A stretch of 64,000 nucleotides of DNA from positions 54,920 through 118,919 of the forward strand of contig DAIDJM010000020.1 in assembly GCA_027451405.1 (NCBI GenBank), in the 5' to 3' direction. Origin of the DNA: Acetobacteraceae bacterium. GTDB lineage: Bacteria > Pseudomonadota > Alphaproteobacteria > Acetobacterales > Acetobacteraceae. The notes beneath the pieces were generated by a model. The model ran no database searches and was not told where the DNA came from. It saw only the letters and a list, made by a program, of their open reading frames with translations. Numbering within the stretch: the first letter of the stretch is position 1; every line of letters begins with the position of its first letter. Made by a program: the position numbers and the translations under genes. This document shows, in pieces, positions 34,428 through 43,262 of the stretch.

Positions 34428-35555
34428 TCCGAAACCATCCTCACCAATGCCCGGATCGCGCTGCCCGGCGAAATCCGCCGCGGCTCGCTCCTCCTCCGCG
34501 CCGGCCGCATCGCCGCGATCGACCCGGGCCCGAGCCGCCTCCCCGCCGCCCTCGACTGCGACGGCGATTTCCTCATCCCCGGCGCCATCGACCTCCACAC
34601 CGACAATCTCGAGCGCCAGGTCCAGCCCCGCGGCGGCGTCCGCTGGCCCTCGCGCTCGGCCCTCCTCGCCCACGACGCCCAATGCGCCGCTGCCGGCATC
34701 ACCACCATCTTCGACGCGCTCTGCGTCGGCGATCTCGGCTTCGACGAGGACCGCCCCCGCACCTGCACCGAGGGCGCCGCCGACCTCGCCTACCTCGCTC
34801 CGACCGGCCTGCTCCGCGCCGACCACTATCTCCATCTCCGCTGCGAGCTGCCCGCCATCGGCATGATCGACCAGCTCCGCCCGCTGCTCGGCCACCCCCT
34901 GCTCCGCCTCATCAGCCTGATGGACCACACGCCCGGCACCGGCCAATACGCCAATCTCGCGCAATACCGCGCCATGCGGCTGCGCGACGGCGAACCCCCC
35001 GAGCGCACGGACGCGCGCATCGCCGAACTGCAGGCGCAACAAGCCCGCCTGCGCGAGGCCAACCGCGCTTCCCTCCTGGCCCTCGTGAACCCGGCCATGG
35101 TCGCCAGCCACGACGACCGCACCGAGGCCGAAATCGCCGAAAACCACGCCGCCGGCATCCGCATCGCCGAATTCCCGGTCACGCGCGACGCCGCCGCCGC
35201 CGCCAAGCGCCTCGGCCACCAGACCATCGCCGGCGCCCCCAACGTCGTCCGCGGCGGCTCCCACACCGGCAACGTCTCGGCCGCGGAACTGATCCGCGCG
35301 GGCCTGATCGACGCGCTCGCCTCCGACTACGTGCCGCAAAGCCTGATCGAAGCCGCCTTCCTGCTGCCCGATCGCGCGGACCTCCCGCTCCCCGCCGCGC
35401 TCCGCCTCATCACCGACGGCCCCGCCCGCATGATCGGCCTCACCGACCGCGGCCGCATCGAGCCAGGCCTGCGCGCGGACCTCGTGCAAATCCGCATGCA
35501 CGAAACCCTTCCGGTGGTTCGGAAAGTCTGGGCCGCCGGCAACAGGGTTGCCTGA
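34428..35555 (+). CDS. phnM: Phosphonate hydrolase PhnM (ribose methylphosphonate triphosphate diphosphatase), start codon unclear
   Basis: About 375 residues, the family's normal length. Amidohydrolase metal motifs: LIPGAIDLHTDNLERQVQPR, then HDAQCAAAGITT and the late ASDYVPQSLIEAAF. PhnM removes pyrophosphate from ribose 1-methylphosphonate 5-triphosphate before C-P lyase acts. The alignable sequence SETILTNARIALPG begins 5 bases after the tRNA-Asn CCA, and no ATG, GTG or TTG occurs in frame between the tRNA and the domain; the nearest in-frame TTG (34362) is inside the tRNA. So the usual start codon is missing, or a rare one (ATC at 34437) is used. No C-P lyase core genes are present. Confidence 0.8.
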   Translation, partial: SETILTNARIALPGEIRRGSLLLRAGRIAAIDPGPSRLPAALDCDGDFLIPGAIDLHTDNLERQVQPRGGVRWPSRSALLAHDAQCAAAGITTIFDALCVGDLGFDEDRPRTCTEGAADLAYLAPTGLLRADHYLHLRCELPAIGMIDQLRPLLGHPLLRLISLMDHTPGTGQYANLAQYRAMRLRDGEPPERTDARIAELQAQQARLREANRASLLALVNPAMVASHDDRTEAEIAENHAAGIRIAEFPVTRDAAAAAKRLGHQTIAGAPNVVRGGSHTGNVSAAELIRAGLIDALASDYVPQSLIEAAFLLPDRADLPLPAALRLITDGPARMIGLTDRGRIEPGLRADLVQIRMHETLPVVRKVWAAGNRVA

Positions 35556-35564
35556 ACGAGCGCG

Positions 35565-35650
35565 CCTCCGGCGGCCCGGGCTCTGCCCGGGACCCGCTGG
35601 GGCCGAAAGGCCCCAGACCCCAAAAGCCCTCTCCCGTCCGGGGAGAGGGT
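35565..35650. repeat. Family A arm plus extra hairpin
   Basis: CCTCCGGCGGCCCGGGC, GGGCTCTGCCC and GGGGCCGAAAGGCCCC form one arm. A separate hairpin CCCTCTCCC-GTCCG-GGGAGAGGG follows at 35628-35650. It separates phnM from the DUF1045 gene. Confidence 0.8.
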
Positions 35651-35670
35651 TGGGTGAGGGGTGACGCAAA

Positions 35671-36354
35671 TTGAACGATCCAAGAGCCGCGCTCTATTAC
35701 GCGCCCGAACCCACGGATCCGCTCACGCGCCTCGCCAACAGCTGGCTCGGCCGCGACCCCGAAACCGGCGCGACACTCCCCCAGCCGGATTTCCCGAACC
35801 TCGCCGAATTCACCGCCGAGCCTCGCCATTACGGCTTCCACGCCACGCTGCGCCCGCCAATGCGCCTCGCCGCCCCTTGGTCCGACTTCGCCGCCGCCGC
35901 GCAGCGCCTCGCCGCCGCAACAAAACCCTTCGACCTCCCCCCGCTCCGCGTCGCCTGCCTCGACGGATTCCTCGCCCTGCTGCTGACCGCCCCCTGCCCC
36001 GAAATCCGCGCCCTGGCCGACGATTGCGTCCGCGCAACCGAACCCCTGCGCGCCCCGAGCCTACCCGAAGAGCTCGCCCGCCGCCGCGCCGCCGGCCTGA
36101 CACCCTATCAGGAGGAAATGTTACAGCTCTGGGGCTACCCCTACGTCATGGAATCCTGGCAATTCCACATGACCCTGACTCGCCGCCTCACGGAACCCGA
36201 GCGCGCCCGCATCCAGCCCCTCGCGGAATCCCATTTCGCGCCCGCGGGCGCAACGCCCCGCCGCGTCGAAAGCCTCTGCCTTTTCACCGAACGCCCCGGC
36301 GCGCCGTTCCTCATCGCCGCTCGTCATCGTCTCGGCGAAACACCCCCATCCTGA
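35671..36354 (+). CDS. DUF1045 phosphonate-metabolism protein (2H phosphodiesterase-like)
   Basis: A 227-residue protein of the DUF1045 group usually encoded in phosphonate operons. Two HxT/S-like motifs of the 2H phosphoesterase fold are visible: HYGFHATLRPPM near residue 50 and FHMTLTRRL near residue 165. Acting on a cyclic ribose phosphonate intermediate is plausible by context. It starts at TTG 35671 (MNDPRAALYYAPEP) with GAGGGG upstream. With phnM it forms an orphan pair. The 3' end overlaps a possible small gene on the other strand. Confidence 0.82.
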   Translation: MNDPRAALYYAPEPTDPLTRLANSWLGRDPETGATLPQPDFPNLAEFTAEPRHYGFHATLRPPMRLAAPWSDFAAAAQRLAAATKPFDLPPLRVACLDGFLALLLTAPCPEIRALADDCVRATEPLRAPSLPEELARRRAAGLTPYQEEMLQLWGYPYVMESWQFHMTLTRRLTEPERARIQPLAESHFAPAGATPRRVESLCLFTERPGAPFLIAARHRLGETPPS

Positions 36355-36409
36355 ACAGGACGAACGCGGCCAGGCCGAACAGAACCGCGTCGAGCGCAAT
36401 ATGTCGCAT
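36311..36409 (-). CDS. Possible 32-residue membrane peptide downstream of the proton ATPase
   Basis: Read on the minus strand: ATG at 36409, TGA at 36311, product MRHIALDAVLFGLAAFVLFR then MGVFRRDDDERR. It has one hydrophobic helix followed by a basic/acidic tail, typical of tiny membrane proteins. GAGGGGGG lies 3 bases before the ATG, and the start is 10 bases after the ATPase stop, so it could be co-transcribed and regulate the pump, as KdpF-like peptides do. It overlaps the end of the DUF1045 gene on the opposite strand, so chance cannot be excluded. Confidence 0.4.
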   Translation of the reverse strand: MRHIALDAVLFGLAAFVLFRMGVFRRDDDERR

Positions 36410-36418
36410 GCGCCCCCC

Positions 36419-38755
36419 TCACCGTATCCGCAACGCCGTGAACACCGCCCATTTCGCGCCGTCGAGCAGCAACGCGAACGTCGCCGTGCCGCCCAGCAAA
36501 GCAAGCACCAGCCGCCAGGGCAGAGGCGCCGTCAGCCACCCCGTCGTGGCGATCGCCGTGGCGATGCCGATATCCGCAACGCTGGACGCGAGAAGCCACG
36601 GGCTCGGCGCGGTGCGCCAAAACGCGCCCCGCTGCCGCACCACGTAGAGCGTCGCCTGGCCGCCGAACGCGAGAGCGAGAAACGCCAGGGTGCGCAAAGG
36701 ACCGAGCGGAAGCCGCAGTGAATGGGCCCCGACCGCCAGCACAGCGGCCAGGAACGCGAGTTTGAGAAATCCGAGCGCCACCGCGGCCGCGGTGATCTGC
36801 CGGATGCGCCAGCGTTCCGGCCGTGCCCCGGCGGCAGTCCGATCGGTGCTGAGCGCCATCGTCAGAAAATCGTTGGTCACCAGCAGGAGAACCATCAGCA
36901 GCGGCGTCAGCACCGCATGCCCGGTCATCAGCAGGCCGGCGGCCAGAAACAGCACGGTCTCGATCTTCTTGATCAGCGTATTCAGCATGTACGTCAGAAT
37001 GCGCTGAAACGTCGCCCTCCCCTCCCGGACAGCTTCCAGGATCCCGCCGAGCCCCGGTTGCGTCAGGACGATCGCCGCCGCGGCCTTCGCCACATCGGTC
37101 GCGCTCGCGACGGCGATCCCGATCTGCGCCTGCCGCAGCGCCGGCGCGTCGTTCGCCCCGTCACCGCACATCCCGACGATGTGCCCGGCCGATTGGAAAG
37201 CCTGGACGAGCCGGTATTTGTCCTCCGGAAACACGCCGGCAAACACATCAAACTCCGCCGGATCGACGCTCTTCCCCAAAACCCGTTGCGGAAACAGGCG
37301 GCCGGCCAGACCGACACGCCGCGCGATCGTCGCCGCCGTATCCGGCGCATCGCCGGTCACCATCACCGTACGAACACCGAGACCCGCCAAGGCGCCGATC
37401 AGTTCGCCCGCATCCGCCCGCGGCGGATCGCTCAGTCCAAGCAGCCCGGCGAGCCGCAACGCACCCTGCGGTCCCGCCGCGACCGCGAGCACACGGTTGC
37501 CCGAGGCCGCCAGCGCGGCACGCCCGGCCGGCGCTTCCGCCGGGATTTCGGTCATGCCGCAGACCCCATCATAGGCGCCCTTGACGACCAGGAGCGACCC
37601 GCCCGCCACCTCCGCCGATGCCATTTTGTTGTCCGGATCAAACGGTATGAACCGCGTCACCGGCCCGATCGGCGCCTCCGCGACGGTCTCGGCCGCGGCC
37701 TTCCGGATCGCCTCGTCGACCGGATCCTGGCCGCCCTCGGCGCTCGCGAGCACCGCCAGCGCCAGGACGCGCGCGCGCGAAAATCCCGGCATGGGCCGCA
37801 CATCTTCGACGCTGAGCGCATTCTGCGTGAGCGTGCCGGTCTTATCCGAGCACAAGACATCCATGCTCGCCGCTTCATGGACCGCGGAAAGCCGCGTCGG
37901 CAGCACGCCGAGACGAGCCAGCCGCTGCGCCGCCAGCGCGGTCGAGAGAGTGAAGGTGGCCGGTAGCGCCACCGGCACCGACGCCAGAATCCCGGTGAGC
38001 AGGAAAGGCACCACGCCCGCGAACGGCAGATGCGCGAAGCGTGCGTAAATCACCGCCGCGGCGAGGATGCCGCCGTTGAACACGGTCAAATTGCGCACGA
38101 CGGCGACGATGGCGCGCTGCTCGGCGCTCTCCGGATGGGCGATCCGCACCAGTTCCGCCGTGCGACCGAAATAGCTGCGCGCCCCGGTCGCGGTCACCGT
38201 GCCCGTTGCCTCCCCGCGGCGCACGAGCGCGCCCGCGTAGGCCGGCCGCCCGGCACCGATATCGGCGGGAATCGATTCGCCGGTGAGCATCGACTGATCG
38301 AGCAGGACGGTGCCGGCCCGCAATCGCAGATCCGCCGGCACCACCGCGCCCAGCGACAATTTCACCAGATCGCCCGGAACGAGGTCCGCCGCCGGCACGC
38401 GGATCCAGGCCCCATCGCGCCGCACCGAAGCCGTCAGCGCCAGCCGCGCCTTGAGCAGCGCCAGGGCGGCCTGCGCGCGCCTGTGCTGAAAAAACGACAG
38501 CATCGCATTGAATACAAGAAGGCCGCCGATCACGGCCGCCTCGAGATCCTCGTGCAATCCGATCTGCACGGCGATGGCGGCCTCGAGCATCCAGGGCACG
38601 GGCGCCCAGAATTGTCGGATCAGCGCGCGCCAGACACTCTCGGTCGCGTCGGCGACGACATTCGGTCCGAATTGCGCGAGGCGCGCGGCCGCCGCCTTGC
38701 TCGAGAGCCCCTCACCCTCCGCCTCGGGCGGCAAACTCGCCGCGGCCCCGCTCAT
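36419..38755 (-). CDS. P3A-type proton-pumping ATPase (plasma-membrane H+-ATPase family)
   Basis: A 778-residue P-type ATPase. Order of features: short N-terminal region with GLSSKAAAARLAQFGPNVV, actuator motif SMLTGESIP, first transmembrane block, VPVALPATFTLSTALAA, phosphorylation site CSDKTGTLTQN, nucleotide domain with FIPFDPDNKMASA, hinge CGDGANDAPALR and a C-terminal block of helices. The PVALPA sequence in place of a metal-binding CPC, and the KMASA form, place it with fungal/plant-type proton pumps also found in acid-tolerant bacteria. The ATG at 38755 follows GAGGTGG; a TTG at 38773 overlapping the glycosyltransferase stop is an alternative. It would export protons for pH control. 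Confidence 0.85.
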   Translation of the reverse strand: MSGAAASLPPEAEGEGLSSKAAAARLAQFGPNVVADATESVWRALIRQFWAPVPWMLEAAIAVQIGLHEDLEAAVIGGLLVFNAMLSFFQHRRAQAALALLKARLALTASVRRDGAWIRVPAADLVPGDLVKLSLGAVVPADLRLRAGTVLLDQSMLTGESIPADIGAGRPAYAGALVRRGEATGTVTATGARSYFGRTAELVRIAHPESAEQRAIVAVVRNLTVFNGGILAAAVIYARFAHLPFAGVVPFLLTGILASVPVALPATFTLSTALAAQRLARLGVLPTRLSAVHEAASMDVLCSDKTGTLTQNALSVEDVRPMPGFSRARVLALAVLASAEGGQDPVDEAIRKAAAETVAEAPIGPVTRFIPFDPDNKMASAEVAGGSLLVVKGAYDGVCGMTEIPAEAPAGRAALAASGNRVLAVAAGPQGALRLAGLLGLSDPPRADAGELIGALAGLGVRTVMVTGDAPDTAATIARRVGLAGRLFPQRVLGKSVDPAEFDVFAGVFPEDKYRLVQAFQSAGHIVGMCGDGANDAPALRQAQIGIAVASATDVAKAAAAIVLTQPGLGGILEAVREGRATFQRILTYMLNTLIKKIETVLFLAAGLLMTGHAVLTPLLMVLLLVTNDFLTMALSTDRTAAGARPERWRIRQITAAAVALGFLKLAFLAAVLAVGAHSLRLPLGPLRTLAFLALAFGGQATLYVVRQRGAFWRTAPSPWLLASSVADIGIATAIATTGWLTAPLPWRLVLALLGGTATFALLLDGAKWAVFTALRIR

Positions 38756-38769
38756 GAGGCCACCTCGCC

Positions 38770-41700
38770 TCAAACCACCGCGAAATCGAACCGGTTGCGC
38801 GCAAAGTTCGGATTGAAATGCGGATCGTTCTCCATGTACCGCGCCCAGCGCGCCACGAACCGCCGCCGCTCGTCGGCATCCTGCCGCACGCGCGGCGCCG
38901 ACATGCCCTCGAAATGAAAGAGCTGCGCGTAAGGCGTATAGACCACGCGATATCCCGCCTCGAGGATACGCAGGCAGAGATCGGTATCGTTGAAATCGAT
39001 CGCGAAACTCTCATCGAGCCCGCCGACCGCCGAGAGCACGCTCTTGCGGGTCGCCAGGCACGCCCCCGTCACCGCCGAGTAATTCCGGATCAGATGCGTA
39101 AATCCGTTATAGCCGACGAAATCCCCCGGGAACGAATGATAGACATGCGCCGCCCCGCCATTCACGCCGATCACGCAGCCCACATGCTGAATCGTCCCGT
39201 CCGCATGCAGCAGCCGCGCGCCCACCGCGCCGATCTCGGGATCCTGTGAGAGTTCGAGCAGGGCCGTGAGCCAATCCTCATTGATGATTTCCATATCGTC
39301 GTTGAGGAACACCAGATGCTCGGTCCGGCAGGCGCGCACCGCGAAATTCGCTTTCGCCGCATAATTGAACGGCACCACTGGCCCGGGATAATCCTCGACC
39401 CGCACACCCAATGACGCGAAGCGCTCGATCTGCGCCGGCAGCAGCTTGCCGTTGTCCACCACCACGATTTCGTAATTCCGGTAGGCGGTGCGGCGCAGGA
39501 TGCTGTCGACGAGATTGTCGACCATGTGAAACCTGCCCCGTCCCGTCAGCTCGAGTTCGGCGTTGTTGGTCAGGATCAGCAGCGTCGCGCGCGGCCGCCC
39601 CAGCAGCTTGCGCCGCACCCGGAACGTCCCCGGCAGCAGCCCCGGCTCCACCCAGCCGCGCTTGCCGTATTTCTCCCGCACATGATCCGACAGCGCCCGG
39701 AACCCCGCCTCCAGCGCATAGGGTTTGGCATCCACCACCGCCGCCGCCGATCCCGGGATCGCCCGCCAATGGTAGAGCGCTTTCTGGATGTGATGCACTT
39801 TCTGGGTCCGCCGCGAGAGCCGCAGCATCAGATCGTAATCCTGCGCCCCGGCATACTCGTCGCGGAATCCGCCCAGTTCCAGGAACAATTTCTTCCGCAC
39901 CACCATCATGTGCAGCACATACATGACGGATTCGAGATGCTCGGGCGAAAAATCCGGCTTGTAGTAGGTATCGATCAGCACCCCGTTCGGATCGATCTTG
40001 TCCTCATCCGTGTAAATCACGTCGGTCTCGGGCGCATGGAACAGCGCGCGCGCCACTTCGAGCAGCGCGTCCGGCTCGATCGTGTCGTCGTGATCGAGCA
40101 TGGCGATGAACTCTCCGCTCGCCATCTCGACCGCGAGGTTCGAGGCCTCCGCGATCCCCCGGTTTTCCGTCAGCCTGCGGATCCGGATGCGGGGGTCGAT
40201 CCCCTGGATCCGCGCCAGCAATTGCAACGTATCGGGATGGCTCGAAGCATCGTCGCAGAGGCAGAGCTCCCAGAACGGATAGGTCTGCGCCCGCACCGAT
40301 GCGATGCACGCCGCCAGATAGGACGCCGGCGTGTCGAACACCGGCACGATCACGCTGATCACCGGCCGCTTCGGCCCGAGTGCCGCGACCGCCCGCCGCT
40401 GCGCCGGCGTCATGCAGGCGACCGGCGACGGCCCCGTCAATCCCCGCGCCCGCCCGAGCCAGGCCAGGAACGGCGGCATCTCGGAAGCCAGCCCCGCCAC
40501 ATGCACGCGCCGCCGGATTTCGTTGCCGATCGCGGCCACGCTGAACTGCTCGCGCATCCGCGCGGCCGCCCGCGCCCCTCGCGCCCAGGCCTCGGGCTGA
40601 TCGTCGTAAACCTCCCGGAACGCCGCCACGAGCGAGGCGCGATCGGGCTCCGCCCACACCGCGAACGGCTGATACGGACCCGCCTCCCGCTCGATCTCGA
40701 CCAGACGGTAGCGCAGCGGAAATCCCACGCTCTCGTCGAAGAACTCGCAATTGCCCGAATAATTCGTGGCGATCACCGGCTTGCCCATCGCCATGAACTC
40801 GGCGATGTTGAGGCCGAACCCCTCGCTCCGGTGCGCGCTGACGAAACAATCGCAGGCCGAGCGCAGCAAACCCATGTCGTGCTCGGTCAGCATGTCCGAA
40901 ATCACGAGCACATTCTCGGCGCCGCGCAGCGCCTGGTTGATCGCCCGCGTGATGCCCGGCTCGATCGTGGTCGAGTGGAACTTGATCACGAGAAACACGT
41001 TCTCGTCAGCGTCGAACGCCTCGCGGAACGCCTCGACCACCATCTGCGGATTTTTTCGCGCGCTCGTGCTGCCCACGTCGAACGCGACCAGGAACACGAG
41101 CCGGTCGCGCGGCAGTCCGAACGCCGCCCGCCCCACCTCCGCCGGCACCGGCGAGACCTCCACCGGCAGCCGGATCTTCGTCACCGGCACCGGCGAGACC
41201 GCGCCGATACTTTCGACCTCGAACTGGCTATTCGTCCACACCTCGTCGAGCGGCGCGAAGGCAGTGTACCAATCCGGCCGGAAGGCCAGAAGCTCCCAGG
41301 CCCACACAGCGATGTTGTAGGCGTCGTCGAACGTCCCCTCGGGATAGAGCGAGACGAGCCGCGCCACCTGATCGGCGTTCGCGAGCAGCAGATTGATCCG
41401 GAATTTCGGCCTCCGCTCGCGCGCCCCCGGCAGCAGGCGCGGCTTCCCCCGGCTCACGTCGAACGGGTGCAGATCGGTATCGATCCCGACGCTGCGGATC
41501 GCGCGCAGCAACCCCCGCGCCGCGGTCCCAAGCCCGCTCGTCGCCGCGAACGGCCCGAACACGTTGAACCCGAACGGCTTGGCGAGCACGCCGGCCGCGC
41601 TCGCGCGCCATTCCCGGCACGGCGCCACGCCTGGCCCGAGCCTGCCCTCGAGCCGCCCGTGCTCGATCCAATGCGCCCGCGCCGCCGCCGGATCGCCACC

Positions 41701-42276
41701 CGTGGCGCGCCCCACATCCGGATAGAGCAGGCAATAACTTTCGGCATCGAAACCGCTGACATCGGGCGGCGGCGCCGGCGCCGGCGGCGTCCGATACCAG
41801 CGATCGTCGGTCAGGCTCGGCCGCTTGCCCGCGCGCTCCTCCGCGCGCCCCTCCGCCAGCCAATGCGCCCGCCCGCTCGCGACGCGCCCCGCCGCCACTG
41901 CCTCCGCCACATCCGGATTGATGGCGAGATAAAGCGCCTCGTCGAACCGCGCCGCCTCGCTCGGATAGCCTTCGGGCTCGGGCGGCTTCAGATACGGCAG
42001 CGCATCGGGCGAGGCCGGCAGCACCGAAAGCCCGGGACTGGGCGGCACCGGCTCGTTCGGATCGGCAGGCGGCAGCACCGACCGCAGCGGCCCCGGCCGC
42101 CCCGCCCCGAACGGGGAAGGCCGCTGCCCCGCCTCGATCTCCGCCCGCCCGAAATTCAGCCAATGGTGATAGCCGCTCGGCAGCTTCCCCGCCTCGACCG
42201 CCGCCCGCACATCGAGGAACGCCTCGAGATAGAGTTCCTCGGGAAATGTTTCGGGGTCGAATTCGTCTGCGGGCAT
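38770..42276 (-). CDS. Large multidomain glycosyltransferase (three repeats, GT4, GT2, GT2)
   Basis: A 1168-residue protein. Three N-terminal repeats of about 45 residues (for example LYLAINPDVAEAVAAGRVAS, ending GRAEERAGKRPS) fill residues 1-215. They are followed by a GT4-like domain at about 235-600 (NVFGPFAATSGLGTAARGLL, SAHRSEGFGLNIAEFMAMGK), a GT2 domain at about 630-870 (VISVIVPVFDTPASYLAAC, MLDHDDTIEP) and a second GT2 domain at about 895-1135 (YEIVVVDNG, FLNDDMEIINEDW). It probably assembles a surface polysaccharide in the cytoplasm or at the membrane. The repeats look like modules seen in secreted proteins and may bind a partner. It is followed directly by the proton ATPase. Confidence 0.85.
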   Translation of the reverse strand: MPADEFDPETFPEELYLEAFLDVRAAVEAGKLPSGYHHWLNFGRAEIEAGQRPSPFGAGRPGPLRSVLPPADPNEPVPPSPGLSVLPASPDALPYLKPPEPEGYPSEAARFDEALYLAINPDVAEAVAAGRVASGRAHWLAEGRAEERAGKRPSLTDDRWYRTPPAPAPPPDVSGFDAESYCLLYPDVGRATGGDPAAARAHWIEHGRLEGRLGPGVAPCREWRASAAGVLAKPFGFNVFGPFAATSGLGTAARGLLRAIRSVGIDTDLHPFDVSRGKPRLLPGARERRPKFRINLLLANADQVARLVSLYPEGTFDDAYNIAVWAWELLAFRPDWYTAFAPLDEVWTNSQFEVESIGAVSPVPVTKIRLPVEVSPVPAEVGRAAFGLPRDRLVFLVAFDVGSTSARKNPQMVVEAFREAFDADENVFLVIKFHSTTIEPGITRAINQALRGAENVLVISDMLTEHDMGLLRSACDCFVSAHRSEGFGLNIAEFMAMGKPVIATNYSGNCEFFDESVGFPLRYRLVEIEREAGPYQPFAVWAEPDRASLVAAFREVYDDQPEAWARGARAAARMREQFSVAAIGNEIRRRVHVAGLASEMPPFLAWLGRARGLTGPSPVACMTPAQRRAVAALGPKRPVISVIVPVFDTPASYLAACIASVRAQTYPFWELCLCDDASSHPDTLQLLARIQGIDPRIRIRRLTENRGIAEASNLAVEMASGEFIAMLDHDDTIEPDALLEVARALFHAPETDVIYTDEDKIDPNGVLIDTYYKPDFSPEHLESVMYVLHMMVVRKKLFLELGGFRDEYAGAQDYDLMLRLSRRTQKVHHIQKALYHWRAIPGSAAAVVDAKPYALEAGFRALSDHVREKYGKRGWVEPGLLPGTFRVRRKLLGRPRATLLILTNNAELELTGRGRFHMVDNLVDSILRRTAYRNYEIVVVDNGKLLPAQIERFASLGVRVEDYPGPVVPFNYAAKANFAVRACRTEHLVFLNDDMEIINEDWLTALLELSQDPEIGAVGARLLHADGTIQHVGCVIGVNGGAAHVYHSFPGDFVGYNGFTHLIRNYSAVTGACLATRKSVLSAVGGLDESFAIDFNDTDLCLRILEAGYRVVYTPYAQLFHFEGMSAPRVRQDADERRRFVARWARYMENDPHFNPNFARNRFDFAVV

Positions 42277-42300
42277 GTCACCCTACCTTAGCGGGCATTG

Positions 42301-42341
42301 CCTCCGCCGGGCAGGGGCAAAGCCCCAGGCCGCCGGCGGCG
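42301..42341. repeat. Family A fragment
   Basis: A short arm, CCTCCGCCGGGCAGGGGC with AAAGCCCC and GCCGCCGGCGGC, between two divergent genes. It is much shorter than other copies. Confidence 0.55.
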
Positions 42342-42353
42342 TTACTCCCACCC

Positions 42354-43127
42354 ATGACCACCATCCTCCACCTCACCGACCTCCATTTCGGCGCCACCGA
42401 CAAATGGATCGTCCAGGCCCTGGTCGATCACGTCCAACACAATCCCCCCGACCTCGTCGCCGTCAGCGGCGACCTCACCCAAGGCGCCCGCCGCACCGAG
42501 TTCCGCGCCGCCCGCGGCTTCCTCGACAGTCTCGGCGCCCCCTGGCTCGCGGTCCCGGGCAACCACGACATCACCCCCTACCGGCTCGGCGAGCGCTTCC
42601 TCTTCCCCTATCAGCGCTGGCGCGACGAAATCGCGCCGGACACGGAGCCCGTCTGGCGCGACGACAATGTCGGCGTGGTCGGCCTCAACACCGCCCGCCG
42701 CGCCGGCTTCCACCCCGACTGGTCCCGCGGCCGCGTGACCCGCCCCCGCCTCGCCCGCGCGCTCGACCAGCTCGGCGCCCTGCCGCCCCACCTCACCCGC
42801 ATCGTCGTCGCGCACCACCCGCTGCTGCCCCCCGAAACCCTCCCCTTCACCACCGTCGCCGGCGGCTCCGCCCGCGCGCTCGCCGCCTTCGCCGCCCAGA
42901 AGGTCGCGCTCGTGCTCGCCGGCCACCTCCATCGCTCCTACTCCCGCCTCGCCGCCCCGGAACCGCCCGCGCCCCTGATCCTGCAAGGCGCCTCCGCCAC
43001 CTCCACCCGTCTCCGCGGCGAACCCAACGGCTTCAACCGGATCCATATCGCCGCCGGCGAGATCACCATCGAAGCCTGGACCTGGTGCGATCGGCGCTGG
43101 ACCCGAACCGCCGCCCGGGTTGCGTAG
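42354..43127 (+). CDS. Calcineurin-like metallophosphoesterase (CpdA/Icc-like)
   Basis: A 257-residue cytoplasmic protein with the full metal-binding series: HLTDLHFGATDK (D-x-H), VSGDLTQGA (GD), VPGNHDITP (GNHD), VVAHHPLLPP and LVLAGHLHRSYS (GHxH). This is close to CpdA-like cyclic nucleotide phosphodiesterases, though nucleases and other phosphodiesterases share it. The ATG at 42354 opens the first strand directly; a frame to 42246 runs into the divergent glycosyltransferase and the family A fragment. Confidence 0.85.
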   Translation: MTTILHLTDLHFGATDKWIVQALVDHVQHNPPDLVAVSGDLTQGARRTEFRAARGFLDSLGAPWLAVPGNHDITPYRLGERFLFPYQRWRDEIAPDTEPVWRDDNVGVVGLNTARRAGFHPDWSRGRVTRPRLARALDQLGALPPHLTRIVVAHHPLLPPETLPFTTVAGGSARALAAFAAQKVALVLAGHLHRSYSRLAAPEPPAPLILQGASATSTRLRGEPNGFNRIHIAAGEITIEAWTWCDRRWTRTAARVA

Positions 43128-43262
43128 GCGCGGCTGCGGCGGGCAGAGGCCGCCGCGCTCCGCCTGCCGGACAGCGCGCAAAAAAAACCCATCCCGCCGG
43201 GGAATAACCGGCCCCGTCCCCCCGTCTTGGCGCCGTTCACGCTATTTCCCGGGAGGATAATC

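Noticed and set aside
34347..35670. Integrated mobile element bounded by tRNA-Asn
   Set aside because: No integrase and no second copy of the tRNA 3' end were noticed in the window; the junction is reported only as an oddity of phnM.
39526..42291. Open frame of 921 codons opposite the large glycosyltransferase
   Set aside because: Arg/His-rich shadow frame with no recognisable motif; the minus strand holds three intact transferase domains.
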